From: Aquimarina intermedia
Lineage (GTDB): Bacteria > Bacteroidota > Bacteroidia > Flavobacteriales > Flavobacteriaceae
Direction: 5' to 3'
Length of the DNA: 64,000 bases
Assembly: GCF_008124785.1 (NCBI RefSeq)
Contig: NZ_VNHU01000003.1
Coordinates: 310,001-374,000, forward strand
Position numbers and translations under genes: made by a program. Below the pieces are notes generated by a model that was not told the origin of the DNA, searched no databases, and was given only the letters and a program-made list of their open reading frames with translations. Below, piece after piece: positions 52,656 to 61,924 of the stretch; position 1 is the stretch's first letter; every line of letters starts with the position of its first letter.

Positions 52656-55600
52656 TTACAGTTCCGGAGGTATGGTTTTTTCAAATAAATCCGTAACTAA
52701 ATACTGAAGTGAATCCGGGGTAACTTCTCTAAAATGATCCAGTAAGTCCCGGGTGGTTGCATACCTATCTGTTGTCAGTTTCAGTTTACCATTGCTGGTA
52801 TTCCAATCTTCAAGAAAACGTCTTAATGCTGTATTCACATGCTCCTCTCCTATAGCTTTTTGAAATTGATACATGTTAATGGCTCCTTTTGCATAATACA
52901 CATAGTCCTGATTCTCGACCAAGGCAAGAGAGGGTTCTTCTGCTCCATGTCTATCGTTACCTTTTTTATAATCCTCTTCTTGAGCGGCTAAGAATTGAAG
53001 CAGCTTCTCCTCTCCATATTTTTGTTTTAAAACCATCATCGCGGCATATTGCGATAAGGTTTCTAAAATAAAATGCTTCCCTTTTACGTTGGCCGCTGCT
53101 ACCTGCATCCCAAACCATTGGTGTGCGATTTCATGCGCAGTGACATAAAAAGCCATGTCTACATCGTGTTGATCATCAATATCCAGAACAAAGCCTATAG
53201 CTTCTGAAAACGGGATGGTACCGGGAAACGATTGGGCAAACCTGGCATACCGCGGAAACTCCATAATGCGCAATTGCCGGTATTGATAGGGACTAAAATT
53301 TGTACTGTAATAGCTTAACGACGCTTTCATAGAAGTCATCATTCTCTCCAAATTATACGGGTGCTCTTTATGATAATAAATTTCCAGATCCACAGGCTGT
53401 GCCAATGCATCCCTATTAGCAATCCATGTATCCTTTTTTATCTTATATTCAGCCGACACTACGGAGTAAAAATTAAGCATGGGAATTTCCATTTTATAAT
53501 GAAAATAGTTACGGTTGTTTTCTGTCCATTCCTGCAATAAGGTACCGGGTGCCAAGGCTATTTGCTCCTCAGAGGTGCCAAGTGTCATTTCAAAACTAAT
53601 TCCATTTGAATCCCCTCCGGACATTGCATTCTTAAGCTCATGGATGTCGTCTATCGCTGCTTTATTGGGGCGTATGGGTAAACTATACGTTTCCCGTTCG
53701 CTACTATCCTGCAATTCATATTTTCTATTGTAACCAATTGTTAATAAATCTGAATTATTAAAAAACGTTCCGTTGTAATTAATATTCACATTTGAGTTTC
53801 CAGCTTCAAAACCTTTTGTAGTAAATCGTTGTTTGAAATACATTTTTACAGAATCTCCAGGTTTTAAGACCGAATGTAGATTGAAAATGGTATAATCAAA
53901 CTTTTTATATTGATTATTCACGGTAAAACCTGTTTCCAGAGCTATACTATCTAAGCTGACATGGTCTTCAATCAATTTTTGAATGTGTATCTCTGAAATA
54001 GCTTGCTCAGTGGTGTTTTGTAAGATATAGTAACCTTCCGCAGTATACTCCCGTGTAGAAGGATATACTTCTACATGTAGATTAGTTGCTATCAATTTAG
54101 GCTGCGGAATGTATTCAAATTGTTTGAGTTCTTTTTCATAAGTTACTCTAAAAGCCGTAGTTTCAGCATCAGTCCAGTAAGTGTTTACCATATTAGTGTT
54201 ATAAAATATAAAACTTCCAACAGCTATAAACGCTACACTTATCGCCCACGTAAGGTACAAAAGTGACTTGCTCAACCTGTATCGACCCACTCTAATTCGT
54301 TTTATCAAGTTAGTTTCAATCCCTCTCACGGATACCAGCGAGGCTATGATAATTAATAACATTCCGAAGAGCAACCAGTACAATTTGATAAAGAGATAAG
54401 GTTTTAAAAAATGACCGTAACCATTCATGTCAGAATATGTACCTAAGGAGTTGCCTCCAAAGAGATATAAATCATGATCAAATCCAAAGACGGCCAAGGT
54501 TACATTGATGATAAAGAAGATGACCATCAGCAAAACTCCAACGAACTTATGGTTCACAACCGATTGAATAAAGAAAGCGACACACGTATATAAGGCCAAA
54601 AACGGTAAGATTTCAAGAAAGAACCCATAAAAATACACCTGAAATTCATATTTGTAGTACCCACTTGCTGTTTGAAATATAATTCCTGAACTAATTAAAG
54701 AAAGCATTAACACTATATAAACTAAGTTTAACCCGACATATTTCCCAGCTAGTTTGATAAAGCTTGACATGGGTGTGGCGTCATAAATTAGATTCAGTTG
54801 TGCGCCTCGCTCCTTCCATACCAATTCTCCCGAATAAAACACGAGAATTATTATAAAGAAATAAATGGAGGTCTCCTGAAGCTCCTCGACAATAAAATAT
54901 GTTGCCGGATAACTATCAACTCCATAGACAGTTCCAAGGTTTACAGAGTTAATGAGAATGATAATCATGCCACAAATCACAATTGCCCAAAACGAAGGTT
55001 GCTTACAAATACTTATAAAATAAAACCAGGAGAATTGTCTTAATTGCGTCCATTTGGATAGGAAACCATAGTGCTTGTTGGCTTCCGGAATGTCTACATC
55101 AGCCCCTATATCAATTGTATTATTTGTCAATGTACGAGCTTGCTTTCTTTTAGTTCGTTTATCGTTTACAACATTAAAATCAAATCTCTTAAAACCATAT
55201 AGCAACGCCAAGAGTCCGAGAGACAACCAGAATAGCTTGTTATACATAAATACTCCTGTAAAAGGAATACTTTGCGTACTCTTTTCTACAGCTGACCATG
55301 ACGCGGTAGCAAAAGTTGAAGTCGTTAAAGAGAATGGGTCCAGAATGGCTTGCCAAAAATCATTCGTGATGGCTTTTGTCAGCATAAATACTACAAACAG
55401 AATAATCCCTTGTGTATAGACTACAACCAGATTTCTACTCAATGCTCCTGTGACAAAAAATAAGCAGGCCCCAAAAAATAATGTTGGCAAACTTACTAGC
55501 AGGAATGTTTTTAGATAGACAATTGCATTAAATGCTAACAGATTCTCCGGCTGATGCCATGGCATAAATTCGCCAAGCATCATACCGAACAGTATACCGA

Positions 55601-55946
55601 AAAAAATAACTAGTAATACAACAAACGATCCTAGAAATCGACCGAATAGATAATCTTTTTTACGAATGGGGGTAGAAAATACCAGGGATGCTATGTTGTA
55701 CTCAAAATCCCTCAATACAGAAACTCCCATAATCATGGAGGCCAATATCATAAATATACCTGTGATAGCGCCCATAGTTTTCGCAATTACAAGCGGGGAA
55801 TTTTTTTTCAACGGACCTAATTCTGAACCTTGAAAAATAAAGTCTACTCCAACAATAGAAAATAGAAATAGAAACAGAAAAAATACATACGTATCCGGAC
55901 GTTTAAGACGGTATTGTAATTCAAACTTAAAAATATTGTACCACAT
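52656..55946 (-). CDS. ABC transporter permease fused to M1 family peptidase
   Basis: The 1096-residue protein has an N-terminal ABC-2-type membrane part (about residues 1-550, with some twelve hydrophobic helices). A large extracytoplasmic C-terminal half carries an M1 gluzincin active site, HEIAHQWFG near residue 938, with the third zinc ligand in ILETLSQY 18 residues further. The aminopeptidase N-type GAMEN loop is replaced by a divergent sequence (RIMEFPRYA). Such fusions are a recognised Bacteroidota architecture of unknown substrate. It follows the ATPase gene after two bases, and the two are one transporter. Confidence 0.9.
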   Translation of the reverse strand: MWYNIFKFELQYRLKRPDTYVFFLFLFLFSIVGVDFIFQGSELGPLKKNSPLVIAKTMGAITGIFMILASMIMGVSVLRDFEYNIASLVFSTPIRKKDYLFGRFLGSFVVLLVIFFGILFGMMLGEFMPWHQPENLLAFNAIVYLKTFLLVSLPTLFFGACLFFVTGALSRNLVVVYTQGIILFVVFMLTKAITNDFWQAILDPFSLTTSTFATASWSAVEKSTQSIPFTGVFMYNKLFWLSLGLLALLYGFKRFDFNVVNDKRTKRKQARTLTNNTIDIGADVDIPEANKHYGFLSKWTQLRQFSWFYFISICKQPSFWAIVICGMIIILINSVNLGTVYGVDSYPATYFIVEELQETSIYFFIIILVFYSGELVWKERGAQLNLIYDATPMSSFIKLAGKYVGLNLVYIVLMLSLISSGIIFQTASGYYKYEFQVYFYGFFLEILPFLALYTCVAFFIQSVVNHKFVGVLLMVIFFIINVTLAVFGFDHDLYLFGGNSLGTYSDMNGYGHFLKPYLFIKLYWLLFGMLLIIIASLVSVRGIETNLIKRIRVGRYRLSKSLLYLTWAISVAFIAVGSFIFYNTNMVNTYWTDAETTAFRVTYEKELKQFEYIPQPKLIATNLHVEVYPSTREYTAEGYYILQNTTEQAISEIHIQKLIEDHVSLDSIALETGFTVNNQYKKFDYTIFNLHSVLKPGDSVKMYFKQRFTTKGFEAGNSNVNINYNGTFFNNSDLLTIGYNRKYELQDSSERETYSLPIRPNKAAIDDIHELKNAMSGGDSNGISFEMTLGTSEEQIALAPGTLLQEWTENNRNYFHYKMEIPMLNFYSVVSAEYKIKKDTWIANRDALAQPVDLEIYYHKEHPYNLERMMTSMKASLSYYSTNFSPYQYRQLRIMEFPRYARFAQSFPGTIPFSEAIGFVLDIDDQHDVDMAFYVTAHEIAHQWFGMQVAAANVKGKHFILETLSQYAAMMVLKQKYGEEKLLQFLAAQEEDYKKGNDRHGAEEPSLALVENQDYVYYAKGAINMYQFQKAIGEEHVNTALRRFLEDWNTSNGKLKLTTDRYATTRDLLDHFREVTPDSLQYLVTDLFEKTIPPEL

Positions 55947-55948
55947 AC

Positions 55949-56836
55949 TTAGTTAGATTTAGAGTTTGTCTTATTGAATATCTCAGAGAAATACACATCT
56001 TCTAGTTCGGCATTTATAAGAGAAAAACCATCTCCCGGATGCTCATCACTTAAGATATGAATGGTGGGTTTACCCAGAAATAACTTGTCACTAATTACCT
56101 GATAATTTTCCTTGTAAAGCTCTAATTCTTCTTTGGCTATTGTCTTTTTATAGACTTTCCCCTTCATGTTCTCAAGTATTTCCAATGGATTTCCCTTTAA
56201 GCTAACTTGTCCTTGATTGATAATCGCCATGTTTGTACATAGTTCTTTAACATCATCAACAATATGTGTAGATAAAATGACAACGGTTTGCTCTCCTAAT
56301 TCACTTAGCACATTATAAAACCTGTTCCGTTCCAAAGGATCCAATCCTGCAGTTGGTTCATCAACAATAAGTAATTTTGGATTACTCAATAACGCTTGTG
56401 CGATCCCAAAACGTTGTTTCATTCCGCCCGAGAAACCTTTTAACTGTTGTTTTCGTACTTCGTATAAATTGGTTTTATAGAGCAAGGCTTTCACTAATTC
56501 TTTACGCTCATTTCTATGCGTGATTCCTTTAAGTACGGCAAAATGATTAAGCAATACTTCGGCAGATAGCTTAGGATACAAACCAAATTGCTGTGGCAAA
56601 TATCCCAGCACCTGTCGCAACTCATTTTTTTGTTTTAGAACATCGATATCTCCTAGTGTAACAGATCCGGTGTCTGCTTCTTGTAAGGTTGCGATGGTTC
56701 GCATTAAAGTAGATTTTCCGGCTCCGTTCGGTCCTAATAACCCAAACATCCCTTTTGGTATTTCTAACGAAATATTCTGTAATGCCTTGACACCATTCGC
56801 ATAGGTTTTTGACAAATTATCGATAATGAGTTCCAT
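55949..56836 (-). CDS. ABC transporter ATP-binding protein
   Basis: The 295-residue ATPase has Walker A GPNGAGKST near residue 35, the Q-loop YLPQQFG near 78, signature FSGGMKQRFG near 129, Walker B LLIVDEPT near 153 and the H-loop STHIVDD near 190. About 75 extra residues after the core form a small regulatory or dimer tail. It pairs with the fused permease/peptidase downstream and forms the energising subunit. A two-component system faces it across 233 bases. Confidence 0.95.
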   Translation of the reverse strand: MELIIDNLSKTYANGVKALQNISLEIPKGMFGLLGPNGAGKSTLMRTIATLQEADTGSVTLGDIDVLKQKNELRQVLGYLPQQFGLYPKLSAEVLLNHFAVLKGITHRNERKELVKALLYKTNLYEVRKQQLKGFSGGMKQRFGIAQALLSNPKLLIVDEPTAGLDPLERNRFYNVLSELGEQTVVILSTHIVDDVKELCTNMAIINQGQVSLKGNPLEILENMKGKVYKKTIAKEELELYKENYQVISDKLFLGKPTIHILSDEHPGDGFSLINAELEDVYFSEIFNKTNSKSN

Positions 56837-56996
56837 TCTGATCGTTTTTAGATTGATTACTTGACGCTAACTTATAAGGTATCGTCGCTGCGGAAAATAA
56901 TATGTGATACATTTAATGCTGAGCGTGATATACAAAGGGTTGAAGTATATAAACGGACTTTGTCACTGCTAAAGAGCTGTTGATCCCTTTGATATT

Positions 56997-57028
56997 ATCG
57001 TTTATAAACACATTTGTTTACCGTGTTT
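56997..57028 (+). promoter_or_regulatory. Candidate LytTR-type direct repeat
   Basis: ATCGTTTAT (56997-57005) and ACCGTGTTT (57020-57028) resemble the nine-base LytTR half-site and are 23 bases apart start to start. The site lies between the ABC operon and the LytS/LytTR genes, where the regulator is expected to bind. The match is imperfect. Confidence 0.3.
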
Positions 57029-57069
57029 TAATTGACTAACATTGAGCTTGCAACTGAGTAAAAAAAAAC

Positions 57070-57837
57070 ATGAAACGGATACCTAATTGGCTATTGTGGA
57101 CACTACTGATTCTAATCGCATTGACCATACTTATCTTTAATGATGAGTTTGGTGACAATGAATTCTTTGGAGTCTTAGCATTCTTTTATTTCATGTTGCT
57201 TATCTTTTTATTAAGTAGATGGATTTTTTTACAGATAAAATCAATTATAAGACTTAAGAATGAAAAAGCAAAAACAGAATTAATGCATTTAAAAAGTCAA
57301 GTCAATCCTCATTTCTTTTTTAATATGCTTAACAACCTTTATGGCTTGGTAGGTAAAGATGCAGAGAAAGCGCAAGAATTAATTTTGCAATTATCTGATA
57401 TGATGCGATACAGTATTTATGAGGGTGAAAAAGAAACTGTTTTACTTTCTGAAGAAGTAACCTATTTAGAAAACTATATAGAACTCCATAAAATGCGATA
57501 TCTTAAAATAATTGATATACAATTCAATATTAAAATAAAGGATAATGATTATGAAATCATGCCACTTCTCTTTATTATTCTTTTAGAGAATGCATTTAAA
57601 CATGGCGTAGAAAATTTAAGGAAGAATGCTTATGTTCATATAAATTTACTTGCCCTAAATAATGAAGTTAGTTTTGAAATAGAAAATAATTTTGATTCTT
57701 CTGTAGACAAGCATGAAAAAGGTATTGGTTTAAATAATTTAAAACGTAGGTTAGAGTTGGTATATCCAAAAAATCATAAATTAATAATTTCTAAAACGGA
57801 TACTATGTATAAAGCTAAATTGAATATAACCTTATAA
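57070..57837 (+). CDS. LytS-type sensor histidine kinase
   Basis: The 255-residue protein has two N-terminal transmembrane helices (about residues 8-55) with little periplasmic sequence. A His_kinase domain starts LKSQVNPHFFFNMLNNLYGLV (phosphoacceptor His near residue 82). An HATPase domain follows with PLLFIILLENAFKHG and KGIGLNNLKRRLELVYP. It lacks a 5TMR or other sensor domain, so it may sense the membrane or the neighbouring transporter, as in Bce-type modules. It shares an ATGA overlap with the regulator gene. Confidence 0.93.
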   Translation: MKRIPNWLLWTLLILIALTILIFNDEFGDNEFFGVLAFFYFMLLIFLLSRWIFLQIKSIIRLKNEKAKTELMHLKSQVNPHFFFNMLNNLYGLVGKDAEKAQELILQLSDMMRYSIYEGEKETVLLSEEVTYLENYIELHKMRYLKIIDIQFNIKIKDNDYEIMPLLFIILLENAFKHGVENLRKNAYVHINLLALNNEVSFEIENNFDSSVDKHEKGIGLNNLKRRLELVYPKNHKLIISKTDTMYKAKLNITL

Positions 57838-58538
57838 TGATTACGTATATAATTATTGATGACGAATATATAGCACATGATATTATAAAAGGGTATTGTG
57901 ATATGCTACCAAATTTAGAATTTAAAGGAAATTGTTATGATGCTATAGAAGCTATAGGCTATTTAAACAAACATGAAGTAGATCTTATTTTTTTGGATTT
58001 AAACATGCCCAAATTAAAAGGGTTTGAATTTTTAAGAACGCTAACCTCTCCGCCAAAAGTTATTGTAACTACAGCATACAGTGAATTCGCAATAGAAGGT
58101 TATGAATTGAATGTTATTGATTATTTATTAAAGCCTTTTAGTTTTGAGCGCTTTTTGAGCGCTATAAATAAAGCAACTGCTTCTAATTCCAAAAAAATAG
58201 AAAAAGAGAATAAAGGAATCATAAAGCTCGAAGAGAAGTACATTTTTCTAAAACAAAATAATAGTCATATTCAGGTTGATTTAGATAGTATACTATTTAT
58301 TGAAGCTGCCGGAAATTACACTAAAGTTGTTACTCTTAAAGACACTATAACTATCCGTGAAAAAATATCTGATACAATACAATTGCTATCTGATAATGAT
58401 TTTATTCAGGTTCATAAATCATTTGCAGTTGCAAAGAAGCATATAAATAGTATTGAAGGAAATAGAATTTATATTCATGGTCATGTTGTACCCATAGGGA
58501 AACTGTATAAAATAAATATCAATCAACTTTTTAAATAA
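57837..58538 (+). CDS. LytTR family response regulator
   Basis: The 233-residue regulator has an N-terminal receiver domain (IIDDEY start, phosphoacceptor Asp in LIFLDLNMPKLKG near residue 53, LLKPFSFERF) and a C-terminal LytTR DNA-binding domain. The latter has FLKQNNSHIQVDLDSILFIEAAGNYTKVV, then FIQVHKSFAVAKKHINSIEGNRIYI. It probably controls the divergent ABC transporter, the usual arrangement in this phylum. It is co-translated with its kinase. Confidence 0.95.
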   Translation: MITYIIIDDEYIAHDIIKGYCDMLPNLEFKGNCYDAIEAIGYLNKHEVDLIFLDLNMPKLKGFEFLRTLTSPPKVIVTTAYSEFAIEGYELNVIDYLLKPFSFERFLSAINKATASNSKKIEKENKGIIKLEEKYIFLKQNNSHIQVDLDSILFIEAAGNYTKVVTLKDTITIREKISDTIQLLSDNDFIQVHKSFAVAKKHINSIEGNRIYIHGHVVPIGKLYKININQLFK

Positions 58539-58562
58539 ATTTGAATTGAGCAAAATAATGCA

Positions 58563-58615
58563 CATTAAGCTTCCCTCTTACGTTATTTCGACTCCGCTCG
58601 ATACAGACTCGCATA
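58563..58615 (+). repeat. Dispersed intergenic repeat, second type
   Basis: TTAAGCTTCCCTCTTA with CTCGATACAG matches 46306-46362 in order and spacing. It also contains TTTCGACTCCGCTCGATACAG, a pattern seen in intergenic repeats of related genomes. Confidence 0.45.
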
Positions 58616-58746
58616 AAGAGTGCTGCTTTACTTTTTTTAAGGAAACATTTCGTTAGAAACCTTTTAAAGATACTGTATAAGTGATAAACATTGCTTTTGC
58701 TAAAGCAACGTTATCCAATTATAAGTCGAACATACACAACACAGGA

Positions 58747-58880
58747 CCTAACACATACTAAACCTTCGTGGCCATTAGCTGGATCATTTAGGGAGCCAAT
58801 ATGCTCGTATAAATAATATAAACTGGACTATTTGATAGAAATTTTAAATACGCGATTCTCATGGATTAATATTTGGATTA
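58747..58880 (+). repeat. Dispersed intergenic repeat, copy B
   Basis: It is homologous to 43898-44040, sharing CCTAACACATACTAAACC at the left and TAAATACGCGATTCTCA at the right. The copies have diverged by substitutions and short gaps. It fills much of the 483-base gap between the LytTR regulator and the TetR gene. Confidence 0.65.
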
Positions 58881-58972
58881 CTATTGTTTATGAGTGAACC
58901 TTTTTATATCATACCGTTTACTTAACAATATGGACATAATTGAAACCAATTATTAAAGTTTTCTAAAAAAAG

Positions 58973-59002
58973 AATGAACATTCATTTTTATCTATACCTT
59001 TG
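58973..59002 (+). promoter_or_regulatory. TetR operator palindrome and promoter -7 element
   Basis: AATGAA-CA-TTCATT (58973-58986) is a perfect inverted repeat of the TetR-operator kind. TACCTTTG (58995-59002) is an exact TAnnTTTG match. The operator covers the region between -33 and -7, ideal for repression. A reading frame starting at 58974 would begin inside the operator and is rejected. Confidence 0.7.
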
Positions 59003-59021
59003 TACTTCAAAGCAAGATATC

Positions 59022-59597
59022 ATGGCTAAACTTCAAAAAAGTATAGATAAGCGTAACGCACTTATTAAAGCAACGATAGAACTCGTAAATAATAATGGGT
59101 TTCACGCTACAGCTATGAGTAAAATTGCAAAAATAGCCAACGTCTCACCTGCGACTATTTATCTGTATTTTGAAAATAAACAAGACTTGGTAAATCAAAC
59201 GTATTTAGATGTAAAAACAAAATATACAGATTTTGTGTTCAAAACTTATAACGAGAATATATCCATTAAGGACGGTTTTGAACTCATTTGGAAACGTATA
59301 GCTGAATTTAATAGTAAAGAAAGCGAATATTCATTTTTTTTAAATCAGTGTAATAATACACCTATGATTGATGAGTCTAGTAGACAAGAAGGTATTAAAC
59401 ACTTGCAGCCCCTACTCGACTTATGGAAACGTGGTAAAGCGGATGGAATTATAAAGCCTTTTTCCGATCAAATTTTGTATGCTTATTCCATAAATCCGTT
59501 GTCATTTCTAATGATGGCTCAAAAGCAGGGGCACTTTCAATTAAATGATCATATCGAGGAAGCTTTTGTAACAGCTTGGGACAGTATTAAACGCTAA
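59022..59597 (+). CDS. TetR/AcrR family repressor
   Basis: The 191-residue protein from ATG 59022 has the TetR N-terminal helix-turn-helix: KRNALIKATIELVNNNGFHA, MSKIAKIANVSPATIYLYFENKQDLVNQ. A helical ligand-binding C-terminal domain follows. It is first of five genes and lies directly after its own palindromic operator, so autorepression with release by a small reactive molecule is likely. The operon content suggests quinones or aldehydes as inducers. Confidence 0.92.
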   Translation: MAKLQKSIDKRNALIKATIELVNNNGFHATAMSKIAKIANVSPATIYLYFENKQDLVNQTYLDVKTKYTDFVFKTYNENISIKDGFELIWKRIAEFNSKESEYSFFLNQCNNTPMIDESSRQEGIKHLQPLLDLWKRGKADGIIKPFSDQILYAYSINPLSFLMMAQKQGHFQLNDHIEEAFVTAWDSIKR

Positions 59598-59613
59598 AAG
59601 TAAAAAAAGAATT

Positions 59614-60060
59614 ATGACAAAAGACTCGTCCAACATAAGTATCATTCAAAGCATTATTAGAATTTTATTAGGTGCCTTCATGCTTTATGCCGGCATCGGA
59701 CACCTCACATTTCTTAGGACTGCATTTTATGCGCAAGTTCCCACTTGGATAACAACAGATACTGCTTTTATGGACCTTCTTGTATTGGCTTCTGGTGTGA
59801 TAGAAATTGTTTTTGGAATACTAATGATTGTCGGAGGTAGATTTAAAATCAATACAGGACTTTTGTTGGCAATATTTTACATCCTGATTTTTCCTGGAAA
59901 TATCAATCAATATGTAAACGAAATAGACTCTTTTGGATTAAATACGGATAGGAAACGGTTGATTAGACTGATTTTTCAACCCGTTTTAATTATCTGGTCG
60001 TTGTGGTCAACAGGAGCACTTACGTATCTATTATCAAAGAAAAAAAATAGCAATAAATAA
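59614..60060 (+). CDS. DoxX family membrane protein
   Basis: The 148-residue protein has four transmembrane helices of the DoxX type (IIRILLGAFMLYAGIGHLTFLR at about residues 13-34, VLASGVIEIVFGILMIVGG near 62). DoxX proteins are quinol-linked or thiol-linked oxidoreductase subunits, and some act in quinone stress. It lies 16 bases after the repressor gene and 10 bases before a nitroreductase gene, consistent with one transcript. Confidence 0.88.
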   Translation: MTKDSSNISIIQSIIRILLGAFMLYAGIGHLTFLRTAFYAQVPTWITTDTAFMDLLVLASGVIEIVFGILMIVGGRFKINTGLLLAIFYILIFPGNINQYVNEIDSFGLNTDRKRLIRLIFQPVLIIWSLWSTGALTYLLSKKKNSNK

Positions 60061-60070
60061 AAATCAAAAA

Positions 60071-60703
60071 ATGGAATTATTAGATAAATTAAATTGGAGA
60101 TACGCTGCTAAAGCAATGAATAAAGAAAAAGTTTCTCAAGATAAAATTGACAATATTATTGAAGCTGCTCGTTTAGCTCCGACATCTAGTGGATTACAGC
60201 CTTTTGAAATAATAGTGGTCAAAAATCAAGAGATTAAAGAAAAAATTAGACCCATAGCCTGGAATCAATCTGTAATTACCGACTGCTCTCACCTACTCGT
60301 ATTTGCTGCTTGGGACACCTATACAGAAGACAGGATAAATTATATGTTTGATTTGACGAACGAGATTCGAGGTTTTAAAAACGAAGGTTGGGAAAACTAC
60401 CGTCAACAATTATTACAAATGTATCCACAACAAGATGCAGAAGTAAACTATAATCATGCAGCTAAACAAGCCTATATAGCGTTTTCACAAGCTATTACTG
60501 CTGCAGCTTATGAGGGTGTGGATGCTACACCTCTAGAGGGTTTTGATGCTGATAAATTAGATGAAATTTTAGATTTAAGAGCCAAAGGCTTGCGAAGTGC
60601 TGTAATGCTTCCTTTAGGGTATAGAGATGCCGATAGTGATTGGTTAGTAAACCTAAAAAAGGTTCGAAAAAGCACCGAAGAATTAGTGACGGTTATTGAA
60701 TAG
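60071..60703 (+). CDS. NAD(P)H-dependent nitroreductase, NfsB-like
   Basis: The 210-residue FMN enzyme has LNWRYAAKAMNKEKVSQD at the start, IIEAARLAPTSSGLQPFEIIVV near residue 29, and LRAKGLRSAVMLPLGYRDADSDWL near 175, all typical of the NfsB group. It reduces nitroaromatics, quinones and related electrophiles by two electrons. It is third in the TetR operon between DoxX and the alcohol dehydrogenase. Confidence 0.93.
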   Translation: MELLDKLNWRYAAKAMNKEKVSQDKIDNIIEAARLAPTSSGLQPFEIIVVKNQEIKEKIRPIAWNQSVITDCSHLLVFAAWDTYTEDRINYMFDLTNEIRGFKNEGWENYRQQLLQMYPQQDAEVNYNHAAKQAYIAFSQAITAAAYEGVDATPLEGFDADKLDEILDLRAKGLRSAVMLPLGYRDADSDWLVNLKKVRKSTEELVTVIE

Positions 60704-60736
60704 TTGCGTAGATTTTAAACGAAAAAAAAGAAAAAG

Positions 60737-61897
60737 ATGAACAATTTTGAATTAAAAAATCCTACTAAAATCATTTTTGGAAAGGATACAATAGAGAGAT
60801 TAAAAGAAGAAATTCCTGCAGATGCTAAAGTATTGCTACTTTATGGTGGAGGAAGTATCAAAAAGAATGGTATTTACGATCAGGTAAAAATAGCATTAGC
60901 AAATGTGGACGTTACTGAGTTTGGAGGGATTCCTGCAAATCCGGAATACGCTACGTTAATGAATGCTTTAAAAGTTATTAAGGAACAAAACATTACCTAT
61001 TTACTAGCCGTTGGTGGCGGTTCTGTAATTGATGGAACTAAGTTTTTATCAGCCGCAGCTGTTTATGAGGGAGACACGCCTTGGGATATTCTTGCTAAAA
61101 ATATTAGAACTGAAAATGGAATGCCTTTTGGAACTGTGCTCACATTACCGGCAACGGGCTCTGAAATGAATTCTGGGGCTGTAATTACACGTAAAGAAAC
61201 CAAAGAGAAATTAGCTATGGGTGGACCTGGTTTGTTTCCTCAATTTTCAATTCTAGATCCTGAAGTAGTAAAATCAATTCCACAACGTCAATTAGCAAAT
61301 GGGTTAGCCGATGCTTTTACACACGTTTTGGAACAATACATGACCTACTCAGTGGATGCTAAACTCCAAGATCGTTTTGCCGAAAGTATTTTGCAGACAT
61401 TAATTGAAATTGCTCCGACGATACTGCAAGATGCGTTTGATTATAAAGCGGCTTCTAATTTTATGTGGAGCTGTACCATGGCGCTAAACGGATTAATCCA
61501 AAAAGGAGTGCCAACAGATTGGGCTATTCACGCAATGGGACACGAACTAACGGCGCTCTATGGTATAGACCATGCAAGAACTTTAGCCATTATGACCGAA
61601 AGTCATTACAAATATAATTTTGAAGCTAAAAAACAAAAATTAGCACAATATGGGGAACGCGTCTGGAATATAACAGAAGGAAGCGTTGACGATAAAGCCT
61701 ATGCTGCTATCGAAAAAACAACCGAATTTTTCAAATCTTTGGGGATCGATACTAAATTGTCTGACTACACCGACGAGTATGAAGGAACAGCAGAAGAAAT
61801 CTCAAAACGTTTTACAGAGCGTGGTTGGTTGGGATTAGGTGAGCATCAGTCCCTAGCACCAGAAAATGTTGAGAAAATTGTAAAAATGGCTTATTAA
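60737..61897 (+). CDS. yqhD: Iron-containing alcohol dehydrogenase, YqhD-like
   Basis: The 386-residue protein has the Fe-ADH Rossmann region LLLYGGGSIKKNGIYDQ and GGGSVIDGTKF. The metal site is DAFTHVLEQYM near residue 194 with HAMGHELTALYGIDHARTLAI near 263 supplying the other histidines. It matches the YqhD group, NADPH-dependent aldehyde reductases that detoxify methylglyoxal, acrolein and lipid aldehydes. Its neighbours fit this role. Confidence 0.93.
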   Translation: MNNFELKNPTKIIFGKDTIERLKEEIPADAKVLLLYGGGSIKKNGIYDQVKIALANVDVTEFGGIPANPEYATLMNALKVIKEQNITYLLAVGGGSVIDGTKFLSAAAVYEGDTPWDILAKNIRTENGMPFGTVLTLPATGSEMNSGAVITRKETKEKLAMGGPGLFPQFSILDPEVVKSIPQRQLANGLADAFTHVLEQYMTYSVDAKLQDRFAESILQTLIEIAPTILQDAFDYKAASNFMWSCTMALNGLIQKGVPTDWAIHAMGHELTALYGIDHARTLAIMTESHYKYNFEAKKQKLAQYGERVWNITEGSVDDKAYAAIEKTTEFFKSLGIDTKLSDYTDEYEGTAEEISKRFTERGWLGLGEHQSLAPENVEKIVKMAY

Positions 61898-61924
61898 ATT
61901 ATAAATTCTAAACGCACGTTACTT

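Noticed and set aside
58974..59021. Longer TetR reading from ATG 58974
   Set aside because: That ATG lies within the palindromic operator and upstream of the -7 element; ATG 59022 gives a normal TetR N-terminus.
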